In this document: in pieces, positions 33,207-41,773 of the stretch
How positions within the stretch are numbered: position 1 is the stretch's first letter
How the letters are laid out: each line of letters opens with the position of its first letter
Source of the DNA: a virus
Virus record (IMG/VR): IMGVR_UViG_3300025438_000014
Coordinates: 1 to 64,000 of that record
DNA: 64,000 bases
Direction: 5' to 3' (one strand)
Notes under the pieces: model-generated
Told to the model about the DNA's origin: nothing
Databases searched by the model: none
The model's input: the letters and a program-made list of their open reading frames with translations, nothing else
Position numbers and translations under genes: made by a program

Positions 33207-33447
33207 CATAATCCCTTGTATTCATTGCAATAAAAAACCTGTACCACTATGCTATACAAAATTCTGGATAATTGAGCATTCTTGTAGAAAACAGCATATT
33301 AACTTTGGTGCAGCATCAGAAGAAAAAGTTGTTAACCTTTATAATATTTATATGACTAAAAGTAAGAAACAAAAAAGTCAAAATAAGCTATTATTTATAG
33401 CGCTTATAATACTAATAATGGGTGTTGTGGGGTTATTAATATACTAA
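33196..33447 (+). CDS. zinc-site membrane protein
   Basis: 83 residues: N-terminal CIHCNKKP with later Cys/His, and C-terminal transmembrane LLFIALIILIMGVVGLLIY. Overlaps the methyltransferase. Confidence 0.55.
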   Translation: MVDSIIPCIHCNKKPVPLCYTKFWIIEHSCRKQHINFGAASEEKVVNLYNIYMTKSKKQKSQNKLLFIALIILIMGVVGLLIY

Positions 33448-33452
33448 ATAAT

Positions 33453-33482
33453 CTTGCTAATCGCTAATTTTTAATATATACT
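33453..33482 (+). promoter_or_regulatory. phage promoter
   Basis: CTTGCT, 18 nt, TATACT, for the NAD operon. Confidence 0.7.
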
Positions 33483-33515
33483 TTAAATATAAGTTGATAG
33501 AAACTTATATTAACC

Positions 33516-33534
33516 GCTAAAAGGAGTTTTTAGC
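33516..33534 (+). promoter_or_regulatory. RBS in hairpin loop
   Basis: GCTAAAA-GGAG-TTTTTAGC presents the ribosome site in a loop 2 nt before the ATG. Confidence 0.65.
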
Positions 33535-33536
33535 AC

Positions 33537-34574
33537 ATGCACGACACTGTAGTATTTATTGGCAGGTTCCAGCCTTTACATTTGGGACACGAAGCTGTTA
33601 TTCGCGCAGCTTTAGAAAAGGGTAAACAAGTTATTGTAGCCGTTGGCTCTAGCTTTGCTTCCCGCACGACGCGAAACCCCTTTACATTTGAAGAACGCAA
33701 GCATATGCTTGAAACCGTGTTTTGTGATGAACCACGGTTAAAAGTCGTGCCTATTGCGGACTATCCTTACGACGATAATAAATGGGTTAATGCTGTTCGC
33801 AAGCAAGTAGCTAAGCATACTAAGCCTACAGACTCTATTGCTCTTATTGGCTATGCAAAAGATGAAACATCCTACTATTTAAACATCTTTCGTGATTGGG
33901 ATTCTATTAATGTTCCGGGACATGAAAAACTCAACGCGACAGATCTTAGAGTTGAGTTATTTAGTATTGTTCTTGAATGGGAACTTTATAATAACGAGCT
34001 GTTATGTAATGGTAAAACTCTATCCAGTAGGATGATATCAATACTAGATAAACTAGTTGTGAAACCAGAATTTGTACAACTATCTAAAGAGTATGCGCTT
34101 ATCCAAACCTACAAAGAAGCTTGGTCTGTTGCACCTTATGAGCCTACTTTTCATACAGTAGATGCTCTTGTTGTTCAGTCTGGTCATGTTCTTCTTGTTA
34201 AACGTAAAGCTGCTCCTGGCATAGGGTTGTGGGCGCTTCCTGGAGGGTTTCTAAACCCTAAAGAAACTACAAAAGACGGAGCACTTCGTGAGCTTCGAGA
34301 AGAAACTAAAATTAAAGTATCTCAGACTATCTTAGAAAGCTCAATCAAAGGCAAGCAAGTCTTTGATGAACCTAACCGCTCTACTCGCGGTCGAACAATT
34401 ACTACTGCTTTTCACTTTCAACTATCTGATAAGTTTGATTTCCCTAAAGTTAAAGGTTCAGATGATGCAGAAAAAGCTAAATGGGTTCCTTTCGAGCGTA
34501 TTCGTTCACAGGATATGTTTGAAGATCACTATCACATTATTGACTACTTTCTTAATATCGCAGGTGATGCATGA
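33537..34574 (+). CDS. nadM: bifunctional NMN adenylyltransferase/Nudix hydrolase
   Basis: 345 residues. Domain 1 (1-180) has GRFQPLHLGHEAVI, the HxGH nucleotidyltransferase motif that makes NAD from NMN and ATP. Domain 2 (200-345) has the Nudix box GGFLNPKETTKDGALRELRE then ET, which can cleave ADP-ribose or NAD derivatives. With NAMPT downstream it forms a two-enzyme NAD salvage route known from several large phages. Confidence 0.92.
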   Translation: MHDTVVFIGRFQPLHLGHEAVIRAALEKGKQVIVAVGSSFASRTTRNPFTFEERKHMLETVFCDEPRLKVVPIADYPYDDNKWVNAVRKQVAKHTKPTDSIALIGYAKDETSYYLNIFRDWDSINVPGHEKLNATDLRVELFSIVLEWELYNNELLCNGKTLSSRMISILDKLVVKPEFVQLSKEYALIQTYKEAWSVAPYEPTFHTVDALVVQSGHVLLVKRKAAPGIGLWALPGGFLNPKETTKDGALRELREETKIKVSQTILESSIKGKQVFDEPNRSTRGRTITTAFHFQLSDKFDFPKVKGSDDAEKAKWVPFERIRSQDMFEDHYHIIDYFLNIAGDA

Positions 34575-34735
34575 AACGTAGAGTAATAACATATAAGTAC
34601 AAGCCAGGCTGGTGGGGTATTATGGATTATAAAACCTATGACACTACAGAAGCTAAGGTTGATGCTTTTATTAAAGTCTTTACTAAAACATTACCAAAAT
34701 ACTACCACGTAACAGTAATAACTTTAGACGGATAG
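34571..34735 (+). CDS. unknown 54-residue protein
   Basis: MKRRVITYKYKPGWWGIMDY onward, ATGA-coupled to nadM and lying before the NAMPT gene. Unknown. Confidence 0.55.
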   Translation: MKRRVITYKYKPGWWGIMDYKTYDTTEAKVDAFIKVFTKTLPKYYHVTVITLDG

Positions 34736-34751
34736 ACCGTCGAACAGAACA

Positions 34752-34768
34752 GCAAAAGGAGTTTTTGC
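34752..34768 (+). promoter_or_regulatory. RBS in hairpin loop
   Basis: GCAAAA-GGAG-TTTTTGC, the same design as before nadM. Confidence 0.65.
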
Positions 34769-34769
34769 A

Positions 34770-36275
34770 ATGAAAAATATTCTATCAGTACTAACCGCTA
34801 TCCTACGAGTTGATGGCTATAAGCCTTCCCAATGGGTACAAACACCTACTAACACTACGGGAATCAGTTCTTATATTGAGTCCCGTGGCGGAGCAGCAAA
34901 AAGTGTCTTCTTCGGCCCACAAGCCTTTATTAAAGAGTATCTACTAGTACCTATTACAGTAAGCGATGTTAAGTTTGCAAAAGCTGTATTTGCGATTTAT
35001 GGCGCACCCTTCAATGAAGAAGGTTGGATGACTATTGTAAACGAGTATGGCGGCTTTCTACCTCTTGAGATTGAGGCAGTACCAGAAGGTACTTATATGG
35101 AGACACGCAACGTACAGGTACAGGTTACTGCTACTGATGATCGTCTAGCATGGTTGACCTCGTATGTTGAAACCGCGCTTCTACGAGGTGTATGGTATCC
35201 TTCTACCGTTGCTAGTGAGTCAAGAGAATACAAAGTTATGTTGTTAAAAGGTCTGTATGCAACCTCTGATATTCCTATAGATGTTCTACGTGATGTAGTA
35301 GTAAAGTTCTCGCTGCATGACTTTGGTGCTCGGGGCGCTTCTTCTTCAGAAACAGCTGTATTAGGTGGTATGTCACACCTTGTTAACTTCTGGGGAACAG
35401 ATACTGTTGAAGGACTTATCGGAGCGTATAGCTTCTATAATGCTGATATTACGAGTGCAGATGCTCCACCAGTCGGTAGGACTGTTCCTGCCTCTGAGCA
35501 TAGTGCTATCACTTCTTGGGGCCGTGCTAATGAAGCTGCTGCTTTTGAAAATATGATTGATCAGTTTAGTGAGCCAGGTTCTATCTATGCTTGCGTTTCT
35601 GATAGTTTTGATATTTACAACGCAACTTCAAATATCTGGGGAACTCAACTAAAAGATAAGGTAATTGCTTCTGGGGGTACCCTAGTTGTACGCCCTGACT
35701 CAGGTGATCCACTTACTATGCCTATCAAAGTACTTGAAATGTTAGCTGAAAAGTTTGGCTATACTGTAAATAGCAAAGGGTATAAGGTACTTGCAGTACG
35801 TAAGAGCGATGGAAGCCCTATTGTTAAAGTAATTCAGGGGGATGGTCTAGATAAGAAATCACTTCCTATTCTTATTGCCAATATCATAAGTGCTGGTTTT
35901 AGTCTTGAAAACATTGCTTTTGGTATGGGCGGTGGTCTACTTCAAAATGTTAATCGTGACACCTTGAAATATGCAATGAAAGCTTCTGCAATCCGTGTAG
36001 GAGAAGGTGACTGGGTAGGTTTCTCTAAAGACCCTGTTACTGATCCAGGTAAAAAGTCTAAAGAAGGACGCCTTGGCCTTATCTATACTTGCGGTATTGG
36101 TAGCTGTAGCTTTAAGACTGTACCTAAGCATATTGCTGACGAAAAAGGCAAAAATGTTATGCGAGTCGTATATAGAAACGGTAAGCTGCTAGTAGATGAT
36201 AACTTTGAGACTGTTCGCGCGCGCGCAGAGGTTCAAGAGATTGAGTTTACTAACGAGCCTGTAGAAAGATACTAA
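34770..36275 (+). CDS. nadV: nicotinamide phosphoribosyltransferase (NAMPT)
   Basis: 501 residues, full length. Landmarks: SRGGAAKSVFFGPQAF, FSLHDFGARGASS, SDSFDIYNATSNIWG and VVRPDSGDP, the phosphoribosyl and nicotinamide site. The enzyme joins nicotinamide to PRPP to make NMN for NadM. It ends at a strong terminator. Confidence 0.95.
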   Translation: MKNILSVLTAILRVDGYKPSQWVQTPTNTTGISSYIESRGGAAKSVFFGPQAFIKEYLLVPITVSDVKFAKAVFAIYGAPFNEEGWMTIVNEYGGFLPLEIEAVPEGTYMETRNVQVQVTATDDRLAWLTSYVETALLRGVWYPSTVASESREYKVMLLKGLYATSDIPIDVLRDVVVKFSLHDFGARGASSSETAVLGGMSHLVNFWGTDTVEGLIGAYSFYNADITSADAPPVGRTVPASEHSAITSWGRANEAAAFENMIDQFSEPGSIYACVSDSFDIYNATSNIWGTQLKDKVIASGGTLVVRPDSGDPLTMPIKVLEMLAEKFGYTVNSKGYKVLAVRKSDGSPIVKVIQGDGLDKKSLPILIANIISAGFSLENIAFGMGGGLLQNVNRDTLKYAMKASAIRVGEGDWVGFSKDPVTDPGKKSKEGRLGLIYTCGIGSCSFKTVPKHIADEKGKNVMRVVYRNGKLLVDDNFETVRARAEVQEIEFTNEPVERY

Positions 36276-36280
36276 ACGCT

Positions 36281-36312
36281 ATAGAGAGGGGCTAACGCTC
36301 CTCTCTATTTCT
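36281..36312 (+). terminator. intrinsic terminator
   Basis: ATAGAGAGG/CCTCTCTAT stem, then TTTCTGTTTT. Confidence 0.8.
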
Positions 36313-36319
36313 GTTTTAT

Positions 36320-36349
36320 ATTGCTAATATTGTCAAACAGTGTTATATT
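36320..36349 (+). promoter_or_regulatory. phage promoter
   Basis: ATTGCT, 18 nt, TATATT. Confidence 0.7.
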
Positions 36350-36373
36350 AAATTAACATATAAAGGAAATATT

Positions 36374-36787
36374 ATGCAAGAACTAATCCAAGAAGCAGGC
36401 TATCGTCTTACCGTAGATTCGTGGGAGAATGATGGTGACGCAAATTGTACCGTACACAAAACTTATAAAGATAGAACAAATGCTTATTCTATTTTCACGT
36501 TCTTTAATACAATAAAAGAACAAGACTTAATGAATTCTGTAGACCAGCTTACTTTAAAGCACTGTCATATTGCTAGAAAAGAGCTTATGCTAATACTACC
36601 ACAAGAAGCTTTAGAGGAGCCTACAATGACTGACGAAGATTTAGAAAAAGATACTTGCCTAATGTCGTGTATTCAAGATCTGCTATACGAGTTTGGCCTA
36701 ACCTCTGAGTACTTTTCTATTAGGTATATTGAAAAAGTAAGCTTACATTACTTCTCAGACCCTGTATATGCAGAGGTTATTACATAA
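36374..36787 (+). CDS. unknown acidic protein
   Basis: 137 residues, Glu/Asp-rich helices; first gene of the phosphoesterase-macro unit. Confidence 0.55.
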   Translation: MQELIQEAGYRLTVDSWENDGDANCTVHKTYKDRTNAYSIFTFFNTIKEQDLMNSVDQLTLKHCHIARKELMLILPQEALEEPTMTDEDLEKDTCLMSCIQDLLYEFGLTSEYFSIRYIEKVSLHYFSDPVYAEVIT

Positions 36788-36799
36788 GAAAGATGTATT

Positions 36800-37471
36800 A
36801 TGCACTATATTGGAGACGTTCACGGTAATTTCAGTGCTTACAAACACCTACTTAGTACCCTACCTGAGAGTGTTCAGATAGGGGATATGGGTGTCGGCTT
36901 TGGTCGCTGGGATGAAGATCCTTTAGAACAAGCACGTGTTGATATGCTTGAGGTAGCTCAAGGAGCTAATCATAAGTTTATTCGTGGTAATCACGATAAT
37001 CCAGCTGTTTGCAAGTCTATGAACTCGTATATTGCTGACGGTACTGTAGTAGGTAATACTATGCATATCGGCGGGGCACTTTCTATTGATGCTAACATGC
37101 GTACTGCTGCTTGGGATTATTGGGAAGATGAAGAGCTTTCTTATGATGAACTTTTTAACCTAATTGATGTATATGAGAAGGTAAAACCTGAAATTATGGT
37201 TACTCATGAATGCCCAGAAAGTGTGGTTGGGCACCTTTTTAATTGGTATGCTAAAGAGCAATGGCCTTCTAGAACTAGGCAGGCTTTTGATTCTATGTTT
37301 GCTATTCATAAGCCTAAGATTTGGGTTTTTGGTCACTGGCATTATAGCGTATTTAGCACACAATTAGGTACTACGTTTATTTGTCTGAACGAGCTGAGCA
37401 CAATCGAAATCACAGATACTTATATCAGTGATATTAAACCTTTTAACCAAGGATGGTTACTAAAACCATGA
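36800..37471 (+). CDS. calcineurin-like metallophosphoesterase
   Basis: 223 residues. IGDVHGNFSAY, IGDMGVG, IRGNHDNP, THECPE and FGHWHYS are the five metal-binding motifs. Could hydrolyse phosphodiesters or nucleotides. Overlaps the macro-domain gene, which suggests joint action. Confidence 0.85.
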   Translation: MHYIGDVHGNFSAYKHLLSTLPESVQIGDMGVGFGRWDEDPLEQARVDMLEVAQGANHKFIRGNHDNPAVCKSMNSYIADGTVVGNTMHIGGALSIDANMRTAAWDYWEDEELSYDELFNLIDVYEKVKPEIMVTHECPESVVGHLFNWYAKEQWPSRTRQAFDSMFAIHKPKIWVFGHWHYSVFSTQLGTTFICLNELSTIEITDTYISDIKPFNQGWLLKP

Positions 37472-37905
37472 AGATACGTTACGTAAATTCAGATCTAACT
37501 ACCGCCCGTGAGCGTTTTATCGCTCACGGGTGTAATGCTCAAGGAGTTATGGGTTCAGGAGTAGCTAAAGCTATTAGAGCAAAGTGGCCTAGAGCATATA
37601 AAGAGTACAATGAACGATACAAGATTGCAGGCTTAGGTACAGGTGAAGTTATACCTGTGTTTTATGATGATAAGACTATCCTTAACTGTATCACCCAAGA
37701 ACGGTATGGCCGAAGCGGTGAACAATATGTAAGCTACGAAGCTGTTCGATTATGTATGAAGCTTATTAATAATAACTTCTCTATTGATAGCCGTGTTGCT
37801 ATGTCTAAGATCGGATCGTCTTTAGGCGGTGGAGATTGGTCAATTATCTCTGAGATTATCGAGGCAGAATCTACAAATTTTATACCCATTGTCTACGAAA
37901 TATAG
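37468..37905 (+). CDS. macro domain (ADP-ribose-binding) protein
   Basis: 145 residues. GCNAQGVMGSGVAKAI is the ADP-ribose loop and ITQERYGRSGEQ and MSKIGSSLGGGDW are the later conserved loops of Poa1p/Appr-1''-pase macro domains. It may remove ADP-ribose made by host defence or detoxify Appr-1''-p. Lies one unit after NAD salvage. Confidence 0.85.
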   Translation: MKIRYVNSDLTTARERFIAHGCNAQGVMGSGVAKAIRAKWPRAYKEYNERYKIAGLGTGEVIPVFYDDKTILNCITQERYGRSGEQYVSYEAVRLCMKLINNNFSIDSRVAMSKIGSSLGGGDWSIISEIIEAESTNFIPIVYEI

Positions 37906-37915
37906 AATGCTTTAT

Positions 37916-37945
37916 CTTGCTTGATGCTGTTTCTTATGCTATATT
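37916..37945 (+). promoter_or_regulatory. phage promoter
   Basis: CTTGCT, 18 nt, TATATT. Confidence 0.75.
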
Positions 37946-37969
37946 TAATTGTAATATAGGAGATAGTCT

Positions 37970-38264
37970 ATGAAGATTATTGAGTACGGCGAAAAAATGC
38001 AATACCGTTGCTCAGGTAATGGTAATGGTGGAAACGGTTGTAAGGCTCTTCTTGAGGTTGAGCGTTCTGACATGCGTTATCTTGATGGGATCAGTGGTGA
38101 TTCTTGGGGGTAGTCGTGATGCTTCGGTTTCCTTCAAATGTCCTTGTTGTAAACAGCTAACAGATATACCTATATCAAAATGGCCTCAAGGGGCATCTTC
38201 ATCACTTACGCGCTCAACATCACACTGGAGAAATGACTTGCCAGACCCTGATGAGCGACGATAA
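37970..38264 (+). CDS. zinc-finger protein split by a +1 frameshift
   Basis: The ATG frame gives 47 residues with CSGNGNGGNGC and stops at TAG (38113) just after a GGGGG run. Skipping one base continues as SRDASVSFKCPCCKQLTDI to 38264. The joined product has four cysteines in two pairs, so both halves are needed for a zinc site. One G fewer would make a single frame: programmed +1 shift, recent mutation or read error. Confidence 0.6.
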
Positions 38265-38514
38265 TTATAAACAAATAAGAAAGAAGATAATGAAAGGTTG
38301 GAGAACAATCAATCACAATAACAAGCTATTTTGGTGGAGAGTATCTACTGATTTCGTACTAGTACGAAAACACAATGGGCCTGTGATTGTAAGAAAGACT
38401 CTGTATGATGTTACTGGTATGAGTCCTGATGATAGAGAGAGAGCAGCATGGAAGGGATCTCCCTTACCCGCTATTACACCTTCTATGATTATTGGGTACA
38501 TTGATGAAGCATAA
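38251..38514 (+). CDS. unknown basic protein
   Basis: 87 residues from MSDDNYKQIRKKIMKGWRTI; ATG at 38233 with a too-close GGAG is the alternative. No family recognised. Confidence 0.5.
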   Translation: MSDDNYKQIRKKIMKGWRTINHNNKLFWWRVSTDFVLVRKHNGPVIVRKTLYDVTGMSPDDRERAAWKGSPLPAITPSMIIGYIDEA

Positions 38515-38896
38515 CATTCCGAGTTTTCTCAGTAAACCAGTTCTTGTTGGTAGTAGGACTGTGCCTTGTGCTATTAGTAGAGACTCTGATTATGACTATC
38601 TTTGTCTTAAGCCTTGGTATATTTTTAATGTTAGTAACCGTTTACAAGCATTAGGTTATGAAAACGAATCTAAGTTTGCTGTACAAGACACTTGGTCTTA
38701 TCCTACGAATCAGTTTACTTCGTATCGTTATAATTCTGAGCATAATGTTGATGTAAACTTAATTGTAGCTCACAGTCATAGCTTTTATACTAATTTTTTA
38801 AAAGCAGCTAGAGTATGCACTGCCTTGAATATTAAAAGTAGAGATACTAGAGTTAAAGTACACCAACTTATTATATATAACAACAATACTTTTTAG
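38504..38896 (+). CDS. nucleotidyltransferase-like protein
   Basis: 130 residues. VLVGSRTVPC then SRDSDYDYLCL is the GSR...DSDxD pattern of minimal nucleotidyltransferases seen in phages, and NVDVNLIVAHS the third acidic strand. Substrate unknown. Confidence 0.6.
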   Translation: MKHNIPSFLSKPVLVGSRTVPCAISRDSDYDYLCLKPWYIFNVSNRLQALGYENESKFAVQDTWSYPTNQFTSYRYNSEHNVDVNLIVAHSHSFYTNFLKAARVCTALNIKSRDTRVKVHQLIIYNNNTF

Positions 38897-38925
38897 ACCT
38901 TACACCTAAAAAATTACATTTTTAA

Positions 38926-38956
38926 TTTGCTAAACCGCTAAAATATGAGGTATATT
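38926..38956 (+). promoter_or_regulatory. phage promoter
   Basis: TTTGCT, 19 nt, TATATT. Confidence 0.55.
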
Positions 38957-38964
38957 ATTATTAT

Positions 38965-39159
38965 ATGTTCAAAGTTAAACACGAATATGTAGACAAAGCT
39001 CCCTCTGTTGAAGGCGGTAGCACAGCTTCTACAATAGTTGACAGCTTAGAGGAAGCAGAGGAACATTTTGCTCTCAAAGTTGGGACACAAGTGTTTGACA
39101 AACGAGTAATTACACTTCTAGATGCTAATGATAACATCTTAAAGCAGCAGATTGTATAG
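38965..39159 (+). CDS. unknown small protein
   Basis: 64 residues, MFKVKHEYVDKAPSVEGGST onward. Leads into tRNA-Gly. Confidence 0.5.
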   Translation: MFKVKHEYVDKAPSVEGGSTASTIVDSLEEAEEHFALKVGTQVFDKRVITLLDANDNILKQQIV

Positions 39160-39166
39160 TAATAAT

Positions 39167-39241
39167 GCGGGCGTAGCTCAGAGGTAGAGCATTTCGTTGC
39201 CAACGAAAATGTCGTGGGTTCGATTCCCATCGCCCGCTCCC
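39167..39241 (+). tRNA. tRNA-Gly(GCC)
   Basis: Acceptor GCGGGCG/CGCCCGC, loop TTGCCAA, T-loop TTCGATT. The 3' end reads TCCC, so CCA is not fully encoded, unlike most here. Confidence 0.92.
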
Positions 39242-39857
39242 TAGCTGGTAACTCAACCAGTAAAAACAAATGAGAAGGCGAAAAGGGTAGCTCCCCTGTA
39301 TTAGTTCTCTTAGCTAATTCTAGCCTAACTTTAAGAAAGATAAGATTAAAATAAACAAAGAACTTAATAGGCACTGTTTATTTATTAGTACTAAAGATGT
39401 ATACAAGGCAAAAGCAATAGATTGCTTTTTAGATAAATAAAAAACCTGCACAATGACCTTGAAACCTATGTGCAATAATAACTACAAAGGTGACAGTCTG
39501 GAGAGTGACAGACATTACAGAAGACCCTGCATACGGTCCAGGGTCTATAAACATAAAATACAGGTTACTCTGTAGGACTCTGAGCCGCGCTAGATATGGC
39601 CCGAACGTAAGGTTCAAGAAGTATCAGGCTAGGGAACAGCTAGCCAACTAATTAAGCAGGGTTCAATTCCCTCGCTGATACCATACAGAAGACCCTGTAT
39701 CAACCTGAGGGTCGTTAAATATGAAGAGAAGGTAACTTCTCAGGTCTATGCTAGCACCGTGTTCCGAGGTCATACTCATAAGGAGAGAGTATCGGAAAGC
39801 TATGGAGTAGATAGCAAACTAATTAATACTTAACTATGATAATAAATCTTCTTTTAA
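39242..39857 (+). ncRNA. structured non-coding region with repeats
   Basis: About 615 nt without a gene. ACAGAAGACCCTG occurs at 39514 and 39684, each starting a GACCCTG/CAGGGTC-type hairpin, flanking the tRNA-like element at 39621. Probably one or more structured RNAs. Confidence 0.4.
39621..39683 (+). other. tRNA-like element without anticodon arm
   Basis: GTATCAG/CTGATAC pair at the ends, T-loop TTCAATT with AGGG/CCCT, and a GCTAG/CTAGC hairpin, ending in ACCA. Too short for a cloverleaf. Confidence 0.4.
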
Positions 39858-39887
39858 CTTGCCTATTCCTTAATTTTGTTGTAATAT
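39858..39887 (+). promoter_or_regulatory. phage promoter
   Basis: CTTGCC, 18 nt, TAATAT. Confidence 0.65.
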
Positions 39888-39919
39888 AATTTATAGACGG
39901 AATTTAAAAGGATTATACA

Positions 39920-40207
39920 ATGCGTACAGGCAAAAAAAGTAGTAATCATCCCAGCTATATAACTCTTTACGAGTTAGTTATAAAATTAGCAAACTCTCGT
40001 GAGTTTTATCATGGGTACACTGATTATCGTGCAGGCAAGCCTTTTGCTTATGATATGAATATTGGTATACCTTACGAACGAGGACGGTTATTTGCGTTAT
40101 ATATATCTCAATCTCTAGGACCAAAAGCTGTCTGGCGTAAAGGTGTTCTAGCAAAAACTACGCAACAGATACTAAATAATGCTTTTGTGTTACGTAGAAT
40201 ACTTTAA
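39920..40207 (+). CDS. unknown basic protein
   Basis: 95 residues, Tyr/Arg-rich, no recognised family. Last gene before 2.1 kb of RNA-only sequence. Confidence 0.6.
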   Translation: MRTGKKSSNHPSYITLYELVIKLANSREFYHGYTDYRAGKPFAYDMNIGIPYERGRLFALYISQSLGPKAVWRKGVLAKTTQQILNNAFVLRRIL

Positions 40208-40221
40208 AATGTATCTTTTAG

Positions 40222-40251
40222 TTTGCATATTGCTTGCGAATCAGATATATT
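40222..40251 (+). promoter_or_regulatory. phage promoter for ncRNA
   Basis: TTTGCA, 18 nt with TGCTT, TATATT. Confidence 0.7.
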
Positions 40252-40255
40252 AAGA

Positions 40256-40436
40256 ATATATTACTATTGTTGGGAGAATAAAGGTCCGCCTTAATGACCA
40301 AAGAATTGACAAGCTCTTTATCACTCTTAATAAACCTTGTCGGTTATCTGCTTTCTGTGATAAGAGATTGAAAGCTCAAATAAGCATTCTCTAGGTTAGC
40401 TACTTGAGAATGATCTTAACAACAATAGTAGTATGT
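40256..40436 (+). ncRNA. structured ncRNA with closing stem
   Basis: TACTATTGTTG at the start pairs with CAACAATAGTA at the end (11 bp). Inside are GGTC/GACC, GACAAG/CTTGTC and ATTCTC/GAGAAT hairpins. It follows directly on a promoter. No open frame. Confidence 0.6.
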
Positions 40437-40496
40437 TACCAAGTAACTATATCCTTAATTACTTGATAGCATACTAGATAAAAAATCTGTTTTAAA

Positions 40497-40526
40497 CTTG
40501 CTAATTGCTTAAATTATTGATATTAT
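40497..40526 (+). promoter_or_regulatory. phage promoter for ncRNA
   Basis: CTTGCT, 18 nt with TGCTT, TATTAT. Confidence 0.7.
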
Positions 40527-40529
40527 GAG

Positions 40530-40599
40530 ATATAAGAACTTCTTGACGTATTATCTACGTACTAATTATGTATTCCTTATATAGTGAAGTTCTTATAAT
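40530..40599 (+). ncRNA. 70-nt hairpin RNA
   Basis: Outer stem ATATAAGAACTTC with GAAGTTCTTATA directly after a promoter; inner part folds as ACGTA repeats. Followed by an AGCTTGC/GCAAGCT hairpin (40661-40686). Confidence 0.5.
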
Positions 40600-40706
40600 T
40601 TGCTTACTGTTCAGTAACTCACTCAGCGTTGGGGGATGACGTCGTTTAATAGCAAACACAGCTTGCAATACCGTGAGGCAAGCTACTAAAAAAAATTAAT
40701 TTTAAT

Positions 40707-40736
40707 CTTGCTCTATGCTTGATTTTGGTTTATATT
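40707..40736 (+). promoter_or_regulatory. phage promoter for large ncRNA
   Basis: CTTGCT, 18 nt with TGCTT, TATATT. Confidence 0.75.
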
Positions 40737-40739
40737 AAG

Positions 40740-41765
40740 ATAATAAGAATTGGCGGTATAGCGTCATTAAGGATACCATATAGCAATATATGCAAAGAGG
40801 TGATTTCTACATAACCTCACTACTCTAGTAGTAGCCTATCTATAAAACCCTAAGTTAGTTGTAACCGTGTATGCATGAAGTGCAACGCTTCATTAATGGA
40901 GCTAGGTAAGAAGTTAAGTATATAGTCCGAAAGGATAAGTCCAGGCCAACGGTGAGGACGAATACGGTGGGAGCTGTAACTACGTAATTCCAACTTAACG
41001 ATTACTAAATACTAATAGGAGATTACGTTATAGTCTGACTATTCGCGTAGAAAGGCGACGTAATAACACAAACGGTGAGGGCTTTAACGAGCCAAAGTCG
41101 TGAAGTGTGGTTGAGTATCCCGCAAGGAGAAAAACAGGAGGTGTGTTGCATTTTGTATCTAACAAGGTATGAAGCAACTGGAACAGCACATCTTAGTAGA
41201 TTAACTTAGTCCAATGGTTAGGACGTCTGATCCCACATCAGAAGTTAAGAGTTCGAGTCTCTTAGTTTTTATGAAAAAAGCGAAAGACTGTTCCGGTATA
41301 TTGTTAAAAGTGCTTAATGCCTTAGTCGAAAGACAATAAGGCTCATGATAGCTCGCAAGGCAGGATTGATTGTTCGGAAAGAAGACGTAATAGTTTAGCG
41401 ACTATGAACTGCCCGACGAAGGTAGACGGAAGATTGAAAGACGAGTAGCAATATGCGACAGGAGAACCGCCTCTCCTCAAAAAAGGCAGCACTGAGAGAT
41501 ACTAGGATAGCTTCGGCACTTAGTGGATACGAATTAACGCTCCATAGCAACGGATACGGTACGGTTCTAAGGCTCTCACTCGATGGTGTAATCTCAGCCA
41601 ATCTACAAAAAAACTTTGATGTTAGATAAAGCTAACACGACCAGAGATAACACTGGGTGCTAAAGTGATACTAGCAAAACACAATCCGTGTCAGTTGCGT
41701 TACCCGCTGGCTAATGGTGGTATGCTGTGCCCACTAACTATAATTATTTTAATGATACATAGAAT
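40740..41765 (+). ncRNA. large ornate ncRNA, GOLLD-like
   Basis: About 1 kb without a gene, starting right after a promoter. It is full of short stems closed by GNRA loops (TCC-GAAA-GGA, GTC-GAAA-GAC, CC-GCAA-GG) and has a tRNA-like domain embedded at 41200. Size, phage location, tRNA neighbourhood and embedded tRNA fit GOLLD RNA, a family known from phages and lake metagenomes. I cannot align it to the GOLLD consensus here, so it could be a new RNA of the same style. Confidence 0.55.
41200..41271 (+). tRNA. tRNA-like domain inside the large ncRNA
   Basis: D-arm GTCC/GGAC, perfect anticodon stem TCTGA/TCAGA with loop TCCCACA, perfect T-arm AAGAG-TTCGAGT-CTCTT. Position 33 is C instead of T, the acceptor pairs only 5 of 7 and no CCA is encoded, so it is probably not a working tRNA. 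Confidence 0.55.
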
Positions 41766-41773
41766 ACCAATAT

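Noticed and set aside
38961-39374. 137-residue minus-strand frame
   Set aside because: It covers a plus-strand gene and tRNA-Gly; a shadow frame.
40437-40480. Terminator at TAGTATG/CATACTA
   Set aside because: The hairpin is strong but followed by A bases on the plus strand, not T.
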